Shown piece after piece: positions 24,778-33,803 of a stretch of DNA of 35,677 nt. A program made the position numbers and the translations under genes. The stretch's first letter is position 1. Each line of letters starts with the position of its first letter. The notes under the pieces were generated by a model, which did not search any database, was not told the origin of the DNA, and was given only the letters and a program-made list of their open reading frames with translations. Source of the DNA: Ruegeria arenilitoris (lineage in GTDB: Bacteria; Pseudomonadota; Alphaproteobacteria; Rhodobacterales; Rhodobacteraceae); NCBI RefSeq assembly GCF_013032445.1, contig NZ_WQCA01000025.1, positions 1-35,677 of the forward strand. The letters are read 5' to 3'.

Positions 24778-26981
24778 GCAGAGACCTCATCCAATCTGGA
24801 GAAGCTGCGGCCATCGCGCGTGGCGAGCATAGCGATCCGTTTTCGGTTCTTGGGTTGCATGAGGTCGACGGACGTTTGATCATTCGGTGCTTTCACCCCG
24901 AGGCGGGCACGGTCGACGTGCTGGACCGAAAAACTGGGCGCAAGCTGTGCGCCCTGACTCGGGTGCACGAAGACAGCGGAATTTTTGCCGGGCTTATTCC
25001 GCGCCGAAAAAAGCGTTTCCCGTATCTACTGCGACTAACGTGCAAAATCGATACATGGACAGAGCCAGACCCCTATGCGTTTGGGCCGGTCTTGGGTGAA
25101 ATCGATGAATACCTTCTGGGCGAGGGCAAACACGGTCAGCTGTGGCGTGCGCTTGGGGCGCATGTCATGTCTCATGAAGGTTGCGAAGGCGTGCATTTCG
25201 CGGTCTGGGCACCAAATGCGCGGCGGGTTTCGATCATCGGTGACTTCAATGGCTGGGACGGACGCCGCAATGTGATGCGGCGACGCGGTGCAACAGGTGT
25301 GCATGAGATTTTCATGCCCGGTCTGGGCGACGGCGCTGTCTACAAGTTCGAAATCGTTGGTTCTGACGGGCATCTTATGCCCGAGAAGGCTGATCCGGTT
25401 GGCTTCGGTTCCGAACTGCCTCCCAAAACAGCCTCGGTCGTCCGCGATATTGGACGCTATAGCTGGGCTGATACCGCTTGGATGGCCAATCGAGGTTCAC
25501 GCCACAGAGTGGATCAACCAATTTCAGTCTACGAGGTGCATCTGGAAAGCTGGCGGCGAGTTCCAGAACAAGACAACCGGTCGCTAAGCTATCAGGAACT
25601 GGCGAGTGATCTGGTGGCTTATGCCAGCGATATGGGCTTCACCCATATCGAACTGACCCCAATATCGGAATATCCCTTTGGTGGCTCATGGGGGTATCAG
25701 CCCGTTGGATTGTTCGCGCCAACTGCGCGGTTCGGAACACCCGACGATTTTCGGGCGCTAGTGGATGCGTGCCATCAGGCTGGCATGGGCTTGATCATCG
25801 ATTGGGTGCCTGGCCATTTTCCATCCGATCCGCATGGGTTGGGGCGGTTCGATGGGTCCGCCCTGTATGAACACCTCGACCCGAAAGAGGGGTATCACCC
25901 CGATTGGAACACTCTGGTCTATAATTATGGCCGAGCCGAAGTCGCCAACTATCTGATCGCGAATGCAAAATTCTGGGTAGCGGAATACCATATCGACGGT
26001 CTTCGCGTCGATGCGGTGGCTTCGATGCTGTATCGCGACTACTCGCGGGAAGAAGGCGAGTGGGTCCCGAACGTCCATGGTGGGCGCGAAAATTTGGAGG
26101 CCATCAGTTTCTTGAGGCAGATGAACGAGGCCGTTTATGCCGAACATCCCGACGCGATGACCATTGCTGAAGAATCCACTGCCTTCCCGGGTGTTTGCGC
26201 CATGACGTCCGAGGGCGGGCTGGGCTTTGGCTTCAAATGGAATATGGGATGGATGAACGACACCCTGCGTTATATGACCGAAGACCCCGTGAACCGAAAG
26301 TATCACCACGACAAGATGACCTTCGGGCTGCACTATGCGTTTTCCGAGAATTTTGTGCTGCCCCTCAGCCACGATGAGGTTGTTCACGGCAAAGGATCAC
26401 TGCTTGGCAGAATGCCGGGTGATGACTGGCAACGCTTTGCTAACTTGCGCGCCTATTACGGATTTATGTGGGGCCATCCCGGCAAAAAACTGATGTTCAT
26501 GGGAGGCGAGTTTGCGCAGGTTGCTGAATGGAACCACGAACAAAGCTTAGACTGGCACCTGTTGGAGCACCCCAACCACGCAGGCGTGCAACGGTTGGTG
26601 CGCGATCTGAATGCGCTCTATCGTGAAACACCCGCCCTTTACCTACAAGACACGCGTTCAGAGGGGTTCCGCTGGATCGATGGCGGTAACGCCAATGACT
26701 CGGTGTTTTCCTGGGTTCGTTATGGCGAGGAAGACAGCCCGCCAGTGTTAGTTGTCGCCAATTTTACCCCAGTGACCCGAACGGATTTCCGCGTTGGGGT
26801 GCCCATGGCCGGTCATTGGGCAGAGCGATTGAACACAGATTCCATTTATTACGGCGGCAGCAATCAGGGCAATGGGGACGGGCTGAATTCAGAACACATC
26901 GCAGCGCACGGCTGTGAACACTCTGTGGTGATGACAGTCCCACCGCTTGCCACAGTGTTCTTTGAATACAGGCGCCATTAG
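24774..26981 (+). CDS. glgB: 1,4-alpha-glucan branching enzyme GlgB
   Basis: This 735-residue GH13 branching enzyme transfers short glucan chains to alpha-1,6 positions. Two N-terminal beta-sandwich regions (about 10-105 and 115-220) include the CBM48 segment VHFAVWAPNARRVSIIGDFN. The catalytic barrel has nucleophile D413 (GLRVDAVASM), acid/base E466 (TIAEEST) and the HDEVVHGKGS segment. The D-to-E spacing of 53 equals that of E. coli GlgB. It overlaps glgP by 4 nt. Confidence 0.97.
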   Translation: MSRDLIQSGEAAAIARGEHSDPFSVLGLHEVDGRLIIRCFHPEAGTVDVLDRKTGRKLCALTRVHEDSGIFAGLIPRRKKRFPYLLRLTCKIDTWTEPDPYAFGPVLGEIDEYLLGEGKHGQLWRALGAHVMSHEGCEGVHFAVWAPNARRVSIIGDFNGWDGRRNVMRRRGATGVHEIFMPGLGDGAVYKFEIVGSDGHLMPEKADPVGFGSELPPKTASVVRDIGRYSWADTAWMANRGSRHRVDQPISVYEVHLESWRRVPEQDNRSLSYQELASDLVAYASDMGFTHIELTPISEYPFGGSWGYQPVGLFAPTARFGTPDDFRALVDACHQAGMGLIIDWVPGHFPSDPHGLGRFDGSALYEHLDPKEGYHPDWNTLVYNYGRAEVANYLIANAKFWVAEYHIDGLRVDAVASMLYRDYSREEGEWVPNVHGGRENLEAISFLRQMNEAVYAEHPDAMTIAEESTAFPGVCAMTSEGGLGFGFKWNMGWMNDTLRYMTEDPVNRKYHHDKMTFGLHYAFSENFVLPLSHDEVVHGKGSLLGRMPGDDWQRFANLRAYYGFMWGHPGKKLMFMGGEFAQVAEWNHEQSLDWHLLEHPNHAGVQRLVRDLNALYRETPALYLQDTRSEGFRWIDGGNANDSVFSWVRYGEEDSPPVLVVANFTPVTRTDFRVGVPMAGHWAERLNTDSIYYGGSNQGNGDGLNSEHIAAHGCEHSVVMTVPPLATVFFEYRRH

Positions 26982-27009
26982 ATCGGAACCATCATTGGGA
27001 GGACATCCG

Positions 27010-28269
27010 TTGAAACAAGATCGCCGCAGATTGGCAAATCAGACCATGGCCTATGTCCTTGCTGGTGGCAGGGGAAGTCGCCTCAAGGAAATGACAGATA
27101 TCCGTGCGAAGCCTGCAGTCTATTTCGGTGGAAAGACGCGGATCGTCGACTTCGCGCTATCCAACGCTGTGAACTCGGGCATACGACGGATTGGTGTCGC
27201 AACTCAATACAAGGCGCACAGCCTGATCCGGCACCTGCAACGGGGCTGGAGCTTTTTCCGTGCGGAACGCAACGAGTCTCTAGATATACTGCCCGCGTCC
27301 CAACAACTGGATGAGGACAACTGGTACAAGGGCACCGCTGATGCAGTGACCCAGAATATCAATATCCTGCGCGGCTATGGGCCGAAGTACATCCTCGTGT
27401 TGGCTGGGGACCATATCTACAAGCAAGATTACTCACTGATGATCGAACAGCATGTGCAATCCGGTGCAAAGGTAACAGTGGGCTGCATCGAAGTTCCGCG
27501 TGAAGAAGCCAAAGGCTTCGGAGTAATGGACGTTGACGACACAGACAAGATTCTGAGTTTTGTTGAAAAACCCACCGACCCGCCGTCGATGCCGGGCGAT
27601 CCGGATATGTCGCTGGCCAGCATGGGTATCTACGTATTCGAGGCCGAGTACCTCTATGACCTTCTTCATGCCGACGCTGTGTCGGAGACATCCAGTCACG
27701 ACTTTGGAAAAGACATTATCCCGGCGATCGTCGCTGAAGGTGGGGCGATGGCCCATCCGTTTAGCCGATCCTGCGTGATGTCCGGGCTTGAGGATAAACC
27801 GTACTGGCGCGATGTGGGAACAATTGATGCCTATTGGCAGGCAAATATAGACCTGACCGATTTCAAGCCGGGTTTGGATATATATGCTACGGACTGGCCG
27901 ATTTGGACTTACTCGGAACTGACACCTCCGGCGAAATTCATTCACAACGAGGAAGGTCGCCGCGGTCAGGCTGTGTCTTCGATGGTATCAGGCGGCTGCA
28001 TAATTTCGGGCTCGTCTTTGTATCAATGCCTGCTGTTTACAGGGGTTAAAACCCATTCCTACTCGCAGCTGGAGCGCGTGGTCGCCCTGCCATACTGCGA
28101 GGTCGGACGCCGGGCATATCTGAAGAATGTCGTCGTCGACCGGGGCGTCAAAATCCCACCGGGTTTGATAGTAGGGGAAGACCCGGAACTTGACGCCAAG
28201 CGGTTCAGACGCACAGAAGGCGGTGTTTGCCTAATAACCCAAGCGATGATCGAAAAACTGGACCTGTAA
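27010..28269 (+). CDS. glgC: Glucose-1-phosphate adenylyltransferase GlgC
   Basis: This 419-residue ADP-glucose pyrophosphorylase catalyses the committed step of glycogen synthesis. The N-terminal nucleotidyltransferase motif AYVLAGGRGSRLKEMTDIRA is followed by KPAVYFGGKTRIVDFALSN, WYKGTADAVTQN and FVEKP. A C-terminal left-handed beta-helix (SMVSGGCIISGSSLYQCLLF) forms the allosteric part. The TTG at 27010 is taken as start because GGGAGGA lies six bases upstream and the length then matches the family; an in-frame start at 26947 would overlap glgB by 35 nt and has no support. Alphaproteobacterial enzymes of this type usually respond to fructose-6-P and pyruvate, which would suit fructose-yielding polyol catabolism. 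Confidence 0.95.
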   Translation: MKQDRRRLANQTMAYVLAGGRGSRLKEMTDIRAKPAVYFGGKTRIVDFALSNAVNSGIRRIGVATQYKAHSLIRHLQRGWSFFRAERNESLDILPASQQLDEDNWYKGTADAVTQNINILRGYGPKYILVLAGDHIYKQDYSLMIEQHVQSGAKVTVGCIEVPREEAKGFGVMDVDDTDKILSFVEKPTDPPSMPGDPDMSLASMGIYVFEAEYLYDLLHADAVSETSSHDFGKDIIPAIVAEGGAMAHPFSRSCVMSGLEDKPYWRDVGTIDAYWQANIDLTDFKPGLDIYATDWPIWTYSELTPPAKFIHNEEGRRGQAVSSMVSGGCIISGSSLYQCLLFTGVKTHSYSQLERVVALPYCEVGRRAYLKNVVVDRGVKIPPGLIVGEDPELDAKRFRRTEGGVCLITQAMIEKLDL

Positions 28270-28270
28270 T

Positions 28271-29707
28271 ATGAAAGTACTGATGGTCGCTTCGGAGTGC
28301 GCCCCATTCATCAAGACCGGAGGGCTGGCGGATGTGGTCGGTGCACTACCTGCCGCATTGTCCAAACAAGATATCGATTGTCGCATTCTGTTGCCGGCTT
28401 ACCCCTCATTGCAGCCGTTGCTCAGTGACGGAAACCAAGTTGCTCAGTTCGATGACTTGCCCGGGGGATATGGTCAGCTTGTCTTAGTATCTTCGCAAGG
28501 TATTGACATGCTTTTGCTTGACGCCCCGCAATTGTTCGATCGTCCGGGCCTGCCTTACACGGACCCCAACGGCGAGGATTGGCCGGACAATCATCTGCGC
28601 TTTGGCGCGCTGGCGCAGGCTGCGACGCGGGTTGGATTGGATGGCATAGAAGCTTGGATGCCTGATATCGTTCACGCTCACGATTGGCAGGCTGCTTTGA
28701 CCCCGGTTTACCTGAAACAGTCCGGTCGAGTGGCGCCAAAGTCGGTTTTGACAATCCACAACATAGCTTTTCAGGGGCGGTTCGGCCCACATGTCCTGTC
28801 CGAATTGGGATTGAGGGGAGACTGGTTTCATCCCGAAGCACTCGAGTTTCATGGAGATCTCGGGTTTCTGAAAAGTGGGTTGATATTCGCCGACCGGATC
28901 ACGACTGTCAGTCCAACATACGCCCGCGAAATTCTGACACCACGTTATGGCATGGGTCTGGAAGGTGTTCTGAAATCCAGAGAGAGAATTCTCAGTGGTA
29001 TCCTGAACGGAATTGACACCGGCACTTGGGATCCTTCCAGCGATCCGGCGTTAAATCGCGGCTACAACGCAAGAAGTCTGGGACGCAAAGCTGAAAACCG
29101 CGCCGGGATTGCAGAACGCGCTGGGCTGGACCCCGAGGCAACTGGTCCTCTATTTTGTGTCATCAGTCGACTGACCGAACAAAAGGGATTGGACGCATTG
29201 GCCGATGCAGTGCCGCATATCGTCGACCGTGGTGGTCAACTGGCCGTGCTTGGCTCAGGACAGGCGGCGCTGGAACAGGCCTTTATTGGTGCCAGTCAGC
29301 GGTTTACCGGTGCGGTGGGCGCTGTAATCGGATACGACGAGGCCTTTGCGCACCTTTTGCAAGGTGGTTCCGACGCCATCCTGATCCCGTCGCGGTTTGA
29401 ACCGTGCGGTCTAACCCAACTTTATGGGCTTCGATATGGGACCTTGCCTGTCGTCGCACGCACCGGGGGCCTCGCGGACACGGTAGTTGACGCCAATATT
29501 GCGGCGCTCAACGCGGAATGCGCGACTGGTTTTGTTTTTGACGATGTGTCGGCAAGCGGTATCGAGGCCGTATTGGACCGGGTTTTTGACAGTTTTGCCG
29601 ATAAGAAAAGGTGGCAAATGATGCAGCGCGCGGCGATGCGGCAACCCGTTGGGTGGGATCAGTCGGCGTTGGAATATGCTCAAGTGTATCAAGGTTTGTC
29701 TGAATGA
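28271..29707 (+). CDS. glgA: Glycogen synthase GlgA
   Basis: This 478-residue GT5 enzyme extends glycogen from ADP-glucose. The N-terminal KTGGLADVVGALP motif begins at K15, the ADP-glucose-contacting lysine. The C-terminal Rossmann domain has PSRFEPCGLTQLYGLRYG with E377; both positions coincide with E. coli GlgA numbering. It starts 1 nt after the glgC stop, so translation is tightly coupled. Its last four bases overlap glgX. Confidence 0.97.
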   Translation: MKVLMVASECAPFIKTGGLADVVGALPAALSKQDIDCRILLPAYPSLQPLLSDGNQVAQFDDLPGGYGQLVLVSSQGIDMLLLDAPQLFDRPGLPYTDPNGEDWPDNHLRFGALAQAATRVGLDGIEAWMPDIVHAHDWQAALTPVYLKQSGRVAPKSVLTIHNIAFQGRFGPHVLSELGLRGDWFHPEALEFHGDLGFLKSGLIFADRITTVSPTYAREILTPRYGMGLEGVLKSRERILSGILNGIDTGTWDPSSDPALNRGYNARSLGRKAENRAGIAERAGLDPEATGPLFCVISRLTEQKGLDALADAVPHIVDRGGQLAVLGSGQAALEQAFIGASQRFTGAVGAVIGYDEAFAHLLQGGSDAILIPSRFEPCGLTQLYGLRYGTLPVVARTGGLADTVVDANIAALNAECATGFVFDDVSASGIEAVLDRVFDSFADKKRWQMMQRAAMRQPVGWDQSALEYAQVYQGLSE

Positions 29708-31809
29708 AGGATATCGGGCCCGCGCAACTGACTATCCAATCGGGCGACCCGTCGCGGCTCGGTGCCCATTTCGATGGCGATGGCGTGAACTTTGCCCTAT
29801 TTTCCGAACACGCCTCACGTGTCAATCTGTGTCTATTTGACGAGGATGGCAGAACTGAGCTTGCCCGACTCGCAATACCTGAACGTAACGGTGCGGTTTG
29901 GCATGGCTATGTTCTCGGCCTTAGGCCCGGCGCGCGATACGGATACCGAGTGGAGGGTCCGTTTGCACCGGAACGCGGACACAGGTTCAATGCCAACAAG
30001 TTGTTGCTTGATCCCTATACACGCGAGCTCCACGACCGTGTAACCCATGATCCGGCGATCCTCGGCTACTTGCCCAACTCTCCGTACGGAGATCTATCCT
30101 TTAGTGAAACCGATAGCGCGCCCTACGTCCCCAAATCCGTTGTCTCGCACCCTGACAGCTTCTTGCCGGATGCGGTGACGCTTGGAAGACGCTGGAACAG
30201 CACGTTCATCTACGAGGCGCATGTCCGGGGCGCTACGATGCTACACCCTGATGTCCCCGAAGCGTTGAAGGGCACCTATGACGGGCTGGCTTCACAGCCC
30301 GTTCTTGACCATCTGACGCGACTGGGTGTCACTGCAGTGGAAATTTTACCCGTCCACGCTTTCACGTCCGAAGGTGCCCTGCATGCGCGGTCGATGCGGA
30401 ATTATTGGGGTTACAACACGATGGGTTTCTTCGCGCCCGAGCCCCGCTACTTCGGGCCATCAGGTGTTTTCGGGTTTCGCGCAATGGTTGACCGGTTTCA
30501 CGAGGCGGGAATCGAGGTCATTCTGGACGTGGTCTACAATCATTCCGCCGAGGGCGATCATCTGGGACCTACGCTCAGTTTTCGCGGAATCGATAACGCC
30601 TCGTACTACCTACTGCCCGAGGGCCAACTTCGGTACTATGTCAACGACACCGGTACCGGAAACACGCTAAAGGTTAGGCATCCGTTTGTGCTGCGGATGG
30701 TGATGGATAGTCTGCGGTTTTGGGTGCAGTGCATGGGAGTCGACGGTTTCCGATTTGATCTAGCCACGACTCTGGCACGCGAGGCGCATGGGTTCGAAGT
30801 AGGCGGCGGTTTCCTGGACGCCTTGCGGCAAGACCCGGTGTTGGCAGGGGTCAAGCTGATCGCAGAACCTTGGGATGTCGGTCCGGGCGGCTATCAGTTA
30901 GGGCGGTTCCCGCCTGAATTTTCGGAATGGAACGACCGCTACCGTGACACTGTACGTAAGTTCTGGCGCGGCGAAGGACATTCGGCGCAGGACATGGGTT
31001 CGGCCTTGTTAGGCTCGGCGGATCTATTTGACACCAAAGGCCGGCAGGCCTCGTCTTCGGTCAACTTTGTCGCCTCGCATGACGGTTTCACACTGGCCGA
31101 CACGACTCGCTACATTCAGCGCCACAATACCGCCAATGGCGAAGAAAACCGCGATGGGCACCACAGCAACTACAGCGACAATTTCGGTGTCGAGGGGGAC
31201 AGCGATGATCCCGAGATAGTCGCCGCCCGTCAACAAAGGGTACGCAACATGCTGGCTACCGTTTTCCTCTCACAGGGAACTCCGATGTTACTGTCTGGCG
31301 ACGAGGGCGGAAATTCGCAGAATGGCAACAACAACGCTTATTGTCAGGACAACCCGGTAAGTTGGATCGACTGGAGTACTATGGACGGTGACTTGGTCGA
31401 GTTTGCCGCAGCGTTATCAAGCTTCCGGTCCAAGCATCCCGTTCTGAACCAGAACCGGTTCCTGCACGGCGCTAAACGATCGGACGGGCTGCCAGATGTC
31501 GAATGGCGTGCAATGGACGGATCTACCTTGAATTGGCGCGACCCGGGACTGTCCAGCCTGTGTCTAATTCTGCGCGGCTGTGCCGAATGCGTGGCAGGCG
31601 ATGCCCTTTCCGATACAGTCCTGTTGGCCTTTAACCGAGAAGATGGGGAGTTGGAGCTGCAGTTGCCACCAAATGGTGAAAGTGTTTGGTGGCGAGAAAT
31701 TGATACTTCGGTCGTTCGCCAGTCATCTCGTGAGATGGGCTCGCCGACGACACGTATATCGGCAAATTCCGTAGTTGCTTTTGTCTTGAGAGAACGGTCT
31801 GCGGGTTGA
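29704..31809 (+). CDS. glgX: Glycogen debranching enzyme GlgX
   Basis: This 701-residue GH13 isoamylase-type enzyme removes alpha-1,6 branches left by phosphorylase. An N-terminal CBM48 region (GAHFDGDGVNFALFSEHASR) precedes the catalytic barrel, in which GVDGFRFDLAT holds the nucleophile near residue 349, LIAEPWDVG the acid/base near 388 and ASHDGFTLAD the third aspartate near 460. YNHSAEGDHLGPTLSFRGID is typical of GlgX. Length is slightly above the E. coli 657. Its stop overlaps the malQ start as TGATG. Confidence 0.96.
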   Translation: MKDIGPAQLTIQSGDPSRLGAHFDGDGVNFALFSEHASRVNLCLFDEDGRTELARLAIPERNGAVWHGYVLGLRPGARYGYRVEGPFAPERGHRFNANKLLLDPYTRELHDRVTHDPAILGYLPNSPYGDLSFSETDSAPYVPKSVVSHPDSFLPDAVTLGRRWNSTFIYEAHVRGATMLHPDVPEALKGTYDGLASQPVLDHLTRLGVTAVEILPVHAFTSEGALHARSMRNYWGYNTMGFFAPEPRYFGPSGVFGFRAMVDRFHEAGIEVILDVVYNHSAEGDHLGPTLSFRGIDNASYYLLPEGQLRYYVNDTGTGNTLKVRHPFVLRMVMDSLRFWVQCMGVDGFRFDLATTLAREAHGFEVGGGFLDALRQDPVLAGVKLIAEPWDVGPGGYQLGRFPPEFSEWNDRYRDTVRKFWRGEGHSAQDMGSALLGSADLFDTKGRQASSSVNFVASHDGFTLADTTRYIQRHNTANGEENRDGHHSNYSDNFGVEGDSDDPEIVAARQQRVRNMLATVFLSQGTPMLLSGDEGGNSQNGNNNAYCQDNPVSWIDWSTMDGDLVEFAAALSSFRSKHPVLNQNRFLHGAKRSDGLPDVEWRAMDGSTLNWRDPGLSSLCLILRGCAECVAGDALSDTVLLAFNREDGELELQLPPNGESVWWREIDTSVVRQSSREMGSPTTRISANSVVAFVLRERSAG

Positions 31810-33803
31810 TGAGCAGCGACGACAAATTGCGACAGCTGGCGCAGGAGTGCGGTATTCACCTCGGCTATGACGCTTGGGACGGATCGCACCAGGCCACTTC
31901 ACCGCCAACCCTGAAAGCTCTGTTGCGTGCGTTGAACGTCGAAGTAGACACGGAAAAAGCCATTGGCGAAGAATTGCGGGCGCGCTGTTCCAGACGGACA
32001 GCCAGAACGTTACCCGTCGAGCAAGTCATTCTGGCAGAGGAGCCGTTTGAATTTGCGCTGACCAAACCTTGTGAATGGCATGTACTGGATGACCAAGGTC
32101 ACGAAATGCAGGCGGGTCGAAGCGATACCAGTCTGACGCTGAAACCTCTGCCCGTTGGTTATTTCACATTGGTTACGCGTGGATCGGGCCCCTGTGAAGA
32201 AGTATTCCTGCTGAGCCGCCCGGCACACGCGCCGACAATTGCAGACTTGACCGGGTTGCAACAGGCTTGGGGTGTGTCCGGTTCAGTTTTTGCGCTGCAG
32301 TCCCGAACAAACGGTGGATTGGGAAATTACGCGGATCTCGGTCAGGCGATGTCGCGCATCGGGCAGTCCGGCGCGACATATTTTGGGATCAATCCAGTCC
32401 ACGCGTTGGGATGGGCGGCACATGATACAATCAGCCCTTATTCACCCAGTCACCGAGGTTTTTTGAACGTCGACCATATTGCGAGTGACACTCAGTTCGA
32501 AACCGGAACAATCGGCGAACTGATTGATTACAAGGCTTTTCGTAGGCAACATCGCCCAGCACTAGAGGCGGACTATGAACGATTCTGCCAAAACGCGACA
32601 ACCGCAGACCGCAGCAAACTTCAGGCCTTTTGCAAAGCTGAGGGCCTTGAACTGACCCGATTTGCGACATTTGAAAGTACCAGCGAAACGCATGGTAGCG
32701 ATTTCCGCAATTGGCCATCACAACTGCGTAAGCCCGAAGAAACTGCCCCTAAACCCCGGGACGGGTTCCACGCTTGGCTGCAATGGAAAGCTTCAAATCA
32801 GGTGGAAGCCGCCCAATTATGCGCAGTTCAATCCAGGATGGCGTTAGGTCTTTACCTAGACCTGGCGGTCGGCGCACGCCCTGGGGGCGCAGAGGTTTGG
32901 ATGCATCAAGACCTGATCGCACGCGGCGTCTCAATCGGTGCTCCACCTGATCAGCTAAGTCCTGCCGGACAATCCTGGACATTGGCGGCTTACGCACCCA
33001 ACAAACTTTCGGAAAACCGCTACGAACCCCTGCGGACATTGTTACGAAAACTGATGGCGCAGGCAGGGATCATCCGGATTGATCATGTTCTGGGCCTGAT
33101 GCGCAGTTTCTGGGTGCCGGAGGATGGCAGTCCGGGCGCTTATGTATCACAGCCTTTCGAAGCGCTTCTTGCTGTTGTGGCCATCGAAGCCTCGTACAAT
33201 CGCTGTTGCGTCGTTGGCGAGGATCTAGGGTTGGTACCTGTTGGATTTCGGGAGCGTCTTAAAGCATCGGGTCTCTACAGCTACGCGGTTTGGCAATTTG
33301 AAGGCACATCCGACGGCGCATTGCGGTCCGTTCAGGACTTACACCCGTTCACGATGGCCTGTTTTGGCACACACGATACTCCAACGATCAGGGGGTTCTG
33401 GCGCGGGCGAGATATCGAGTCGTGGCGTTCCATCGGATGGCTGTCGTCGGACGAGGCGATAGGGCTGCACGGCGCGCGGGCCATCCAGCGCAATTCACTA
33501 CGTCAACACTCCAGCATTCCTCCGAGCGCGACGCTGGATGACGTTTGTCATGCAATCCATCGGGAATTGGGGAAGAGCCCGGCGGAGCTGGTTACGGTGC
33601 AATTAGACGATCTTCTGGGAAGCGAACAGGCCCAGAACCTGCCTGGCACGATAGACGAACATCCGAATTGGCGACGCCCCACATCTAAGGATGTCGAAAC
33701 ATTTGCCTGCGTTCAAAGTCTAAACAAAACCAGCAATTCGATGGGGTCGAAACGGAACCCAAGCGCTGTCCTTGAAGAAAAGGAAATTGATCCATGTCTA
33801 TAG
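31809..33803 (+). CDS. malQ: 4-alpha-glucanotransferase MalQ (amylomaltase)
   Basis: This 664-residue GH77 enzyme transfers glucan chains between linear oligosaccharides, recycling short maltodextrins left by GlgX and GlgP. The barrel carries the full catalytic set: nucleophile D425 (IRIDHVLGLMR), acid/base E471 (VVGEDLGLVP) and D523 (GTHDTPTIRGFW). The ~140-residue N-terminal extension before the barrel is as in E. coli-type long MalQ. The ATG at 31809 is preferred to the in-frame TTG at 31806. Its 3' end overlaps pgm by 10 nt. The last ~30 residues (SLNKTSNSMGSKRNPSAVLE) look low in constraint. Confidence 0.94.
   Translation: MSSDDKLRQLAQECGIHLGYDAWDGSHQATSPPTLKALLRALNVEVDTEKAIGEELRARCSRRTARTLPVEQVILAEEPFEFALTKPCEWHVLDDQGHEMQAGRSDTSLTLKPLPVGYFTLVTRGSGPCEEVFLLSRPAHAPTIADLTGLQQAWGVSGSVFALQSRTNGGLGNYADLGQAMSRIGQSGATYFGINPVHALGWAAHDTISPYSPSHRGFLNVDHIASDTQFETGTIGELIDYKAFRRQHRPALEADYERFCQNATTADRSKLQAFCKAEGLELTRFATFESTSETHGSDFRNWPSQLRKPEETAPKPRDGFHAWLQWKASNQVEAAQLCAVQSRMALGLYLDLAVGARPGGAEVWMHQDLIARGVSIGAPPDQLSPAGQSWTLAAYAPNKLSENRYEPLRTLLRKLMAQAGIIRIDHVLGLMRSFWVPEDGSPGAYVSQPFEALLAVVAIEASYNRCCVVGEDLGLVPVGFRERLKASGLYSYAVWQFEGTSDGALRSVQDLHPFTMACFGTHDTPTIRGFWRGRDIESWRSIGWLSSDEAIGLHGARAIQRNSLRQHSSIPPSATLDDVCHAIHRELGKSPAELVTVQLDDLLGSEQAQNLPGTIDEHPNWRRPTSKDVETFACVQSLNKTSNSMGSKRNPSAVLEEKEIDPCL

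Noticed and set aside
26947..27009. Upstream start for glgC overlapping glgB
   Set aside because: The TTG at 27010 has GGGAGGA at proper spacing and yields the normal family length.
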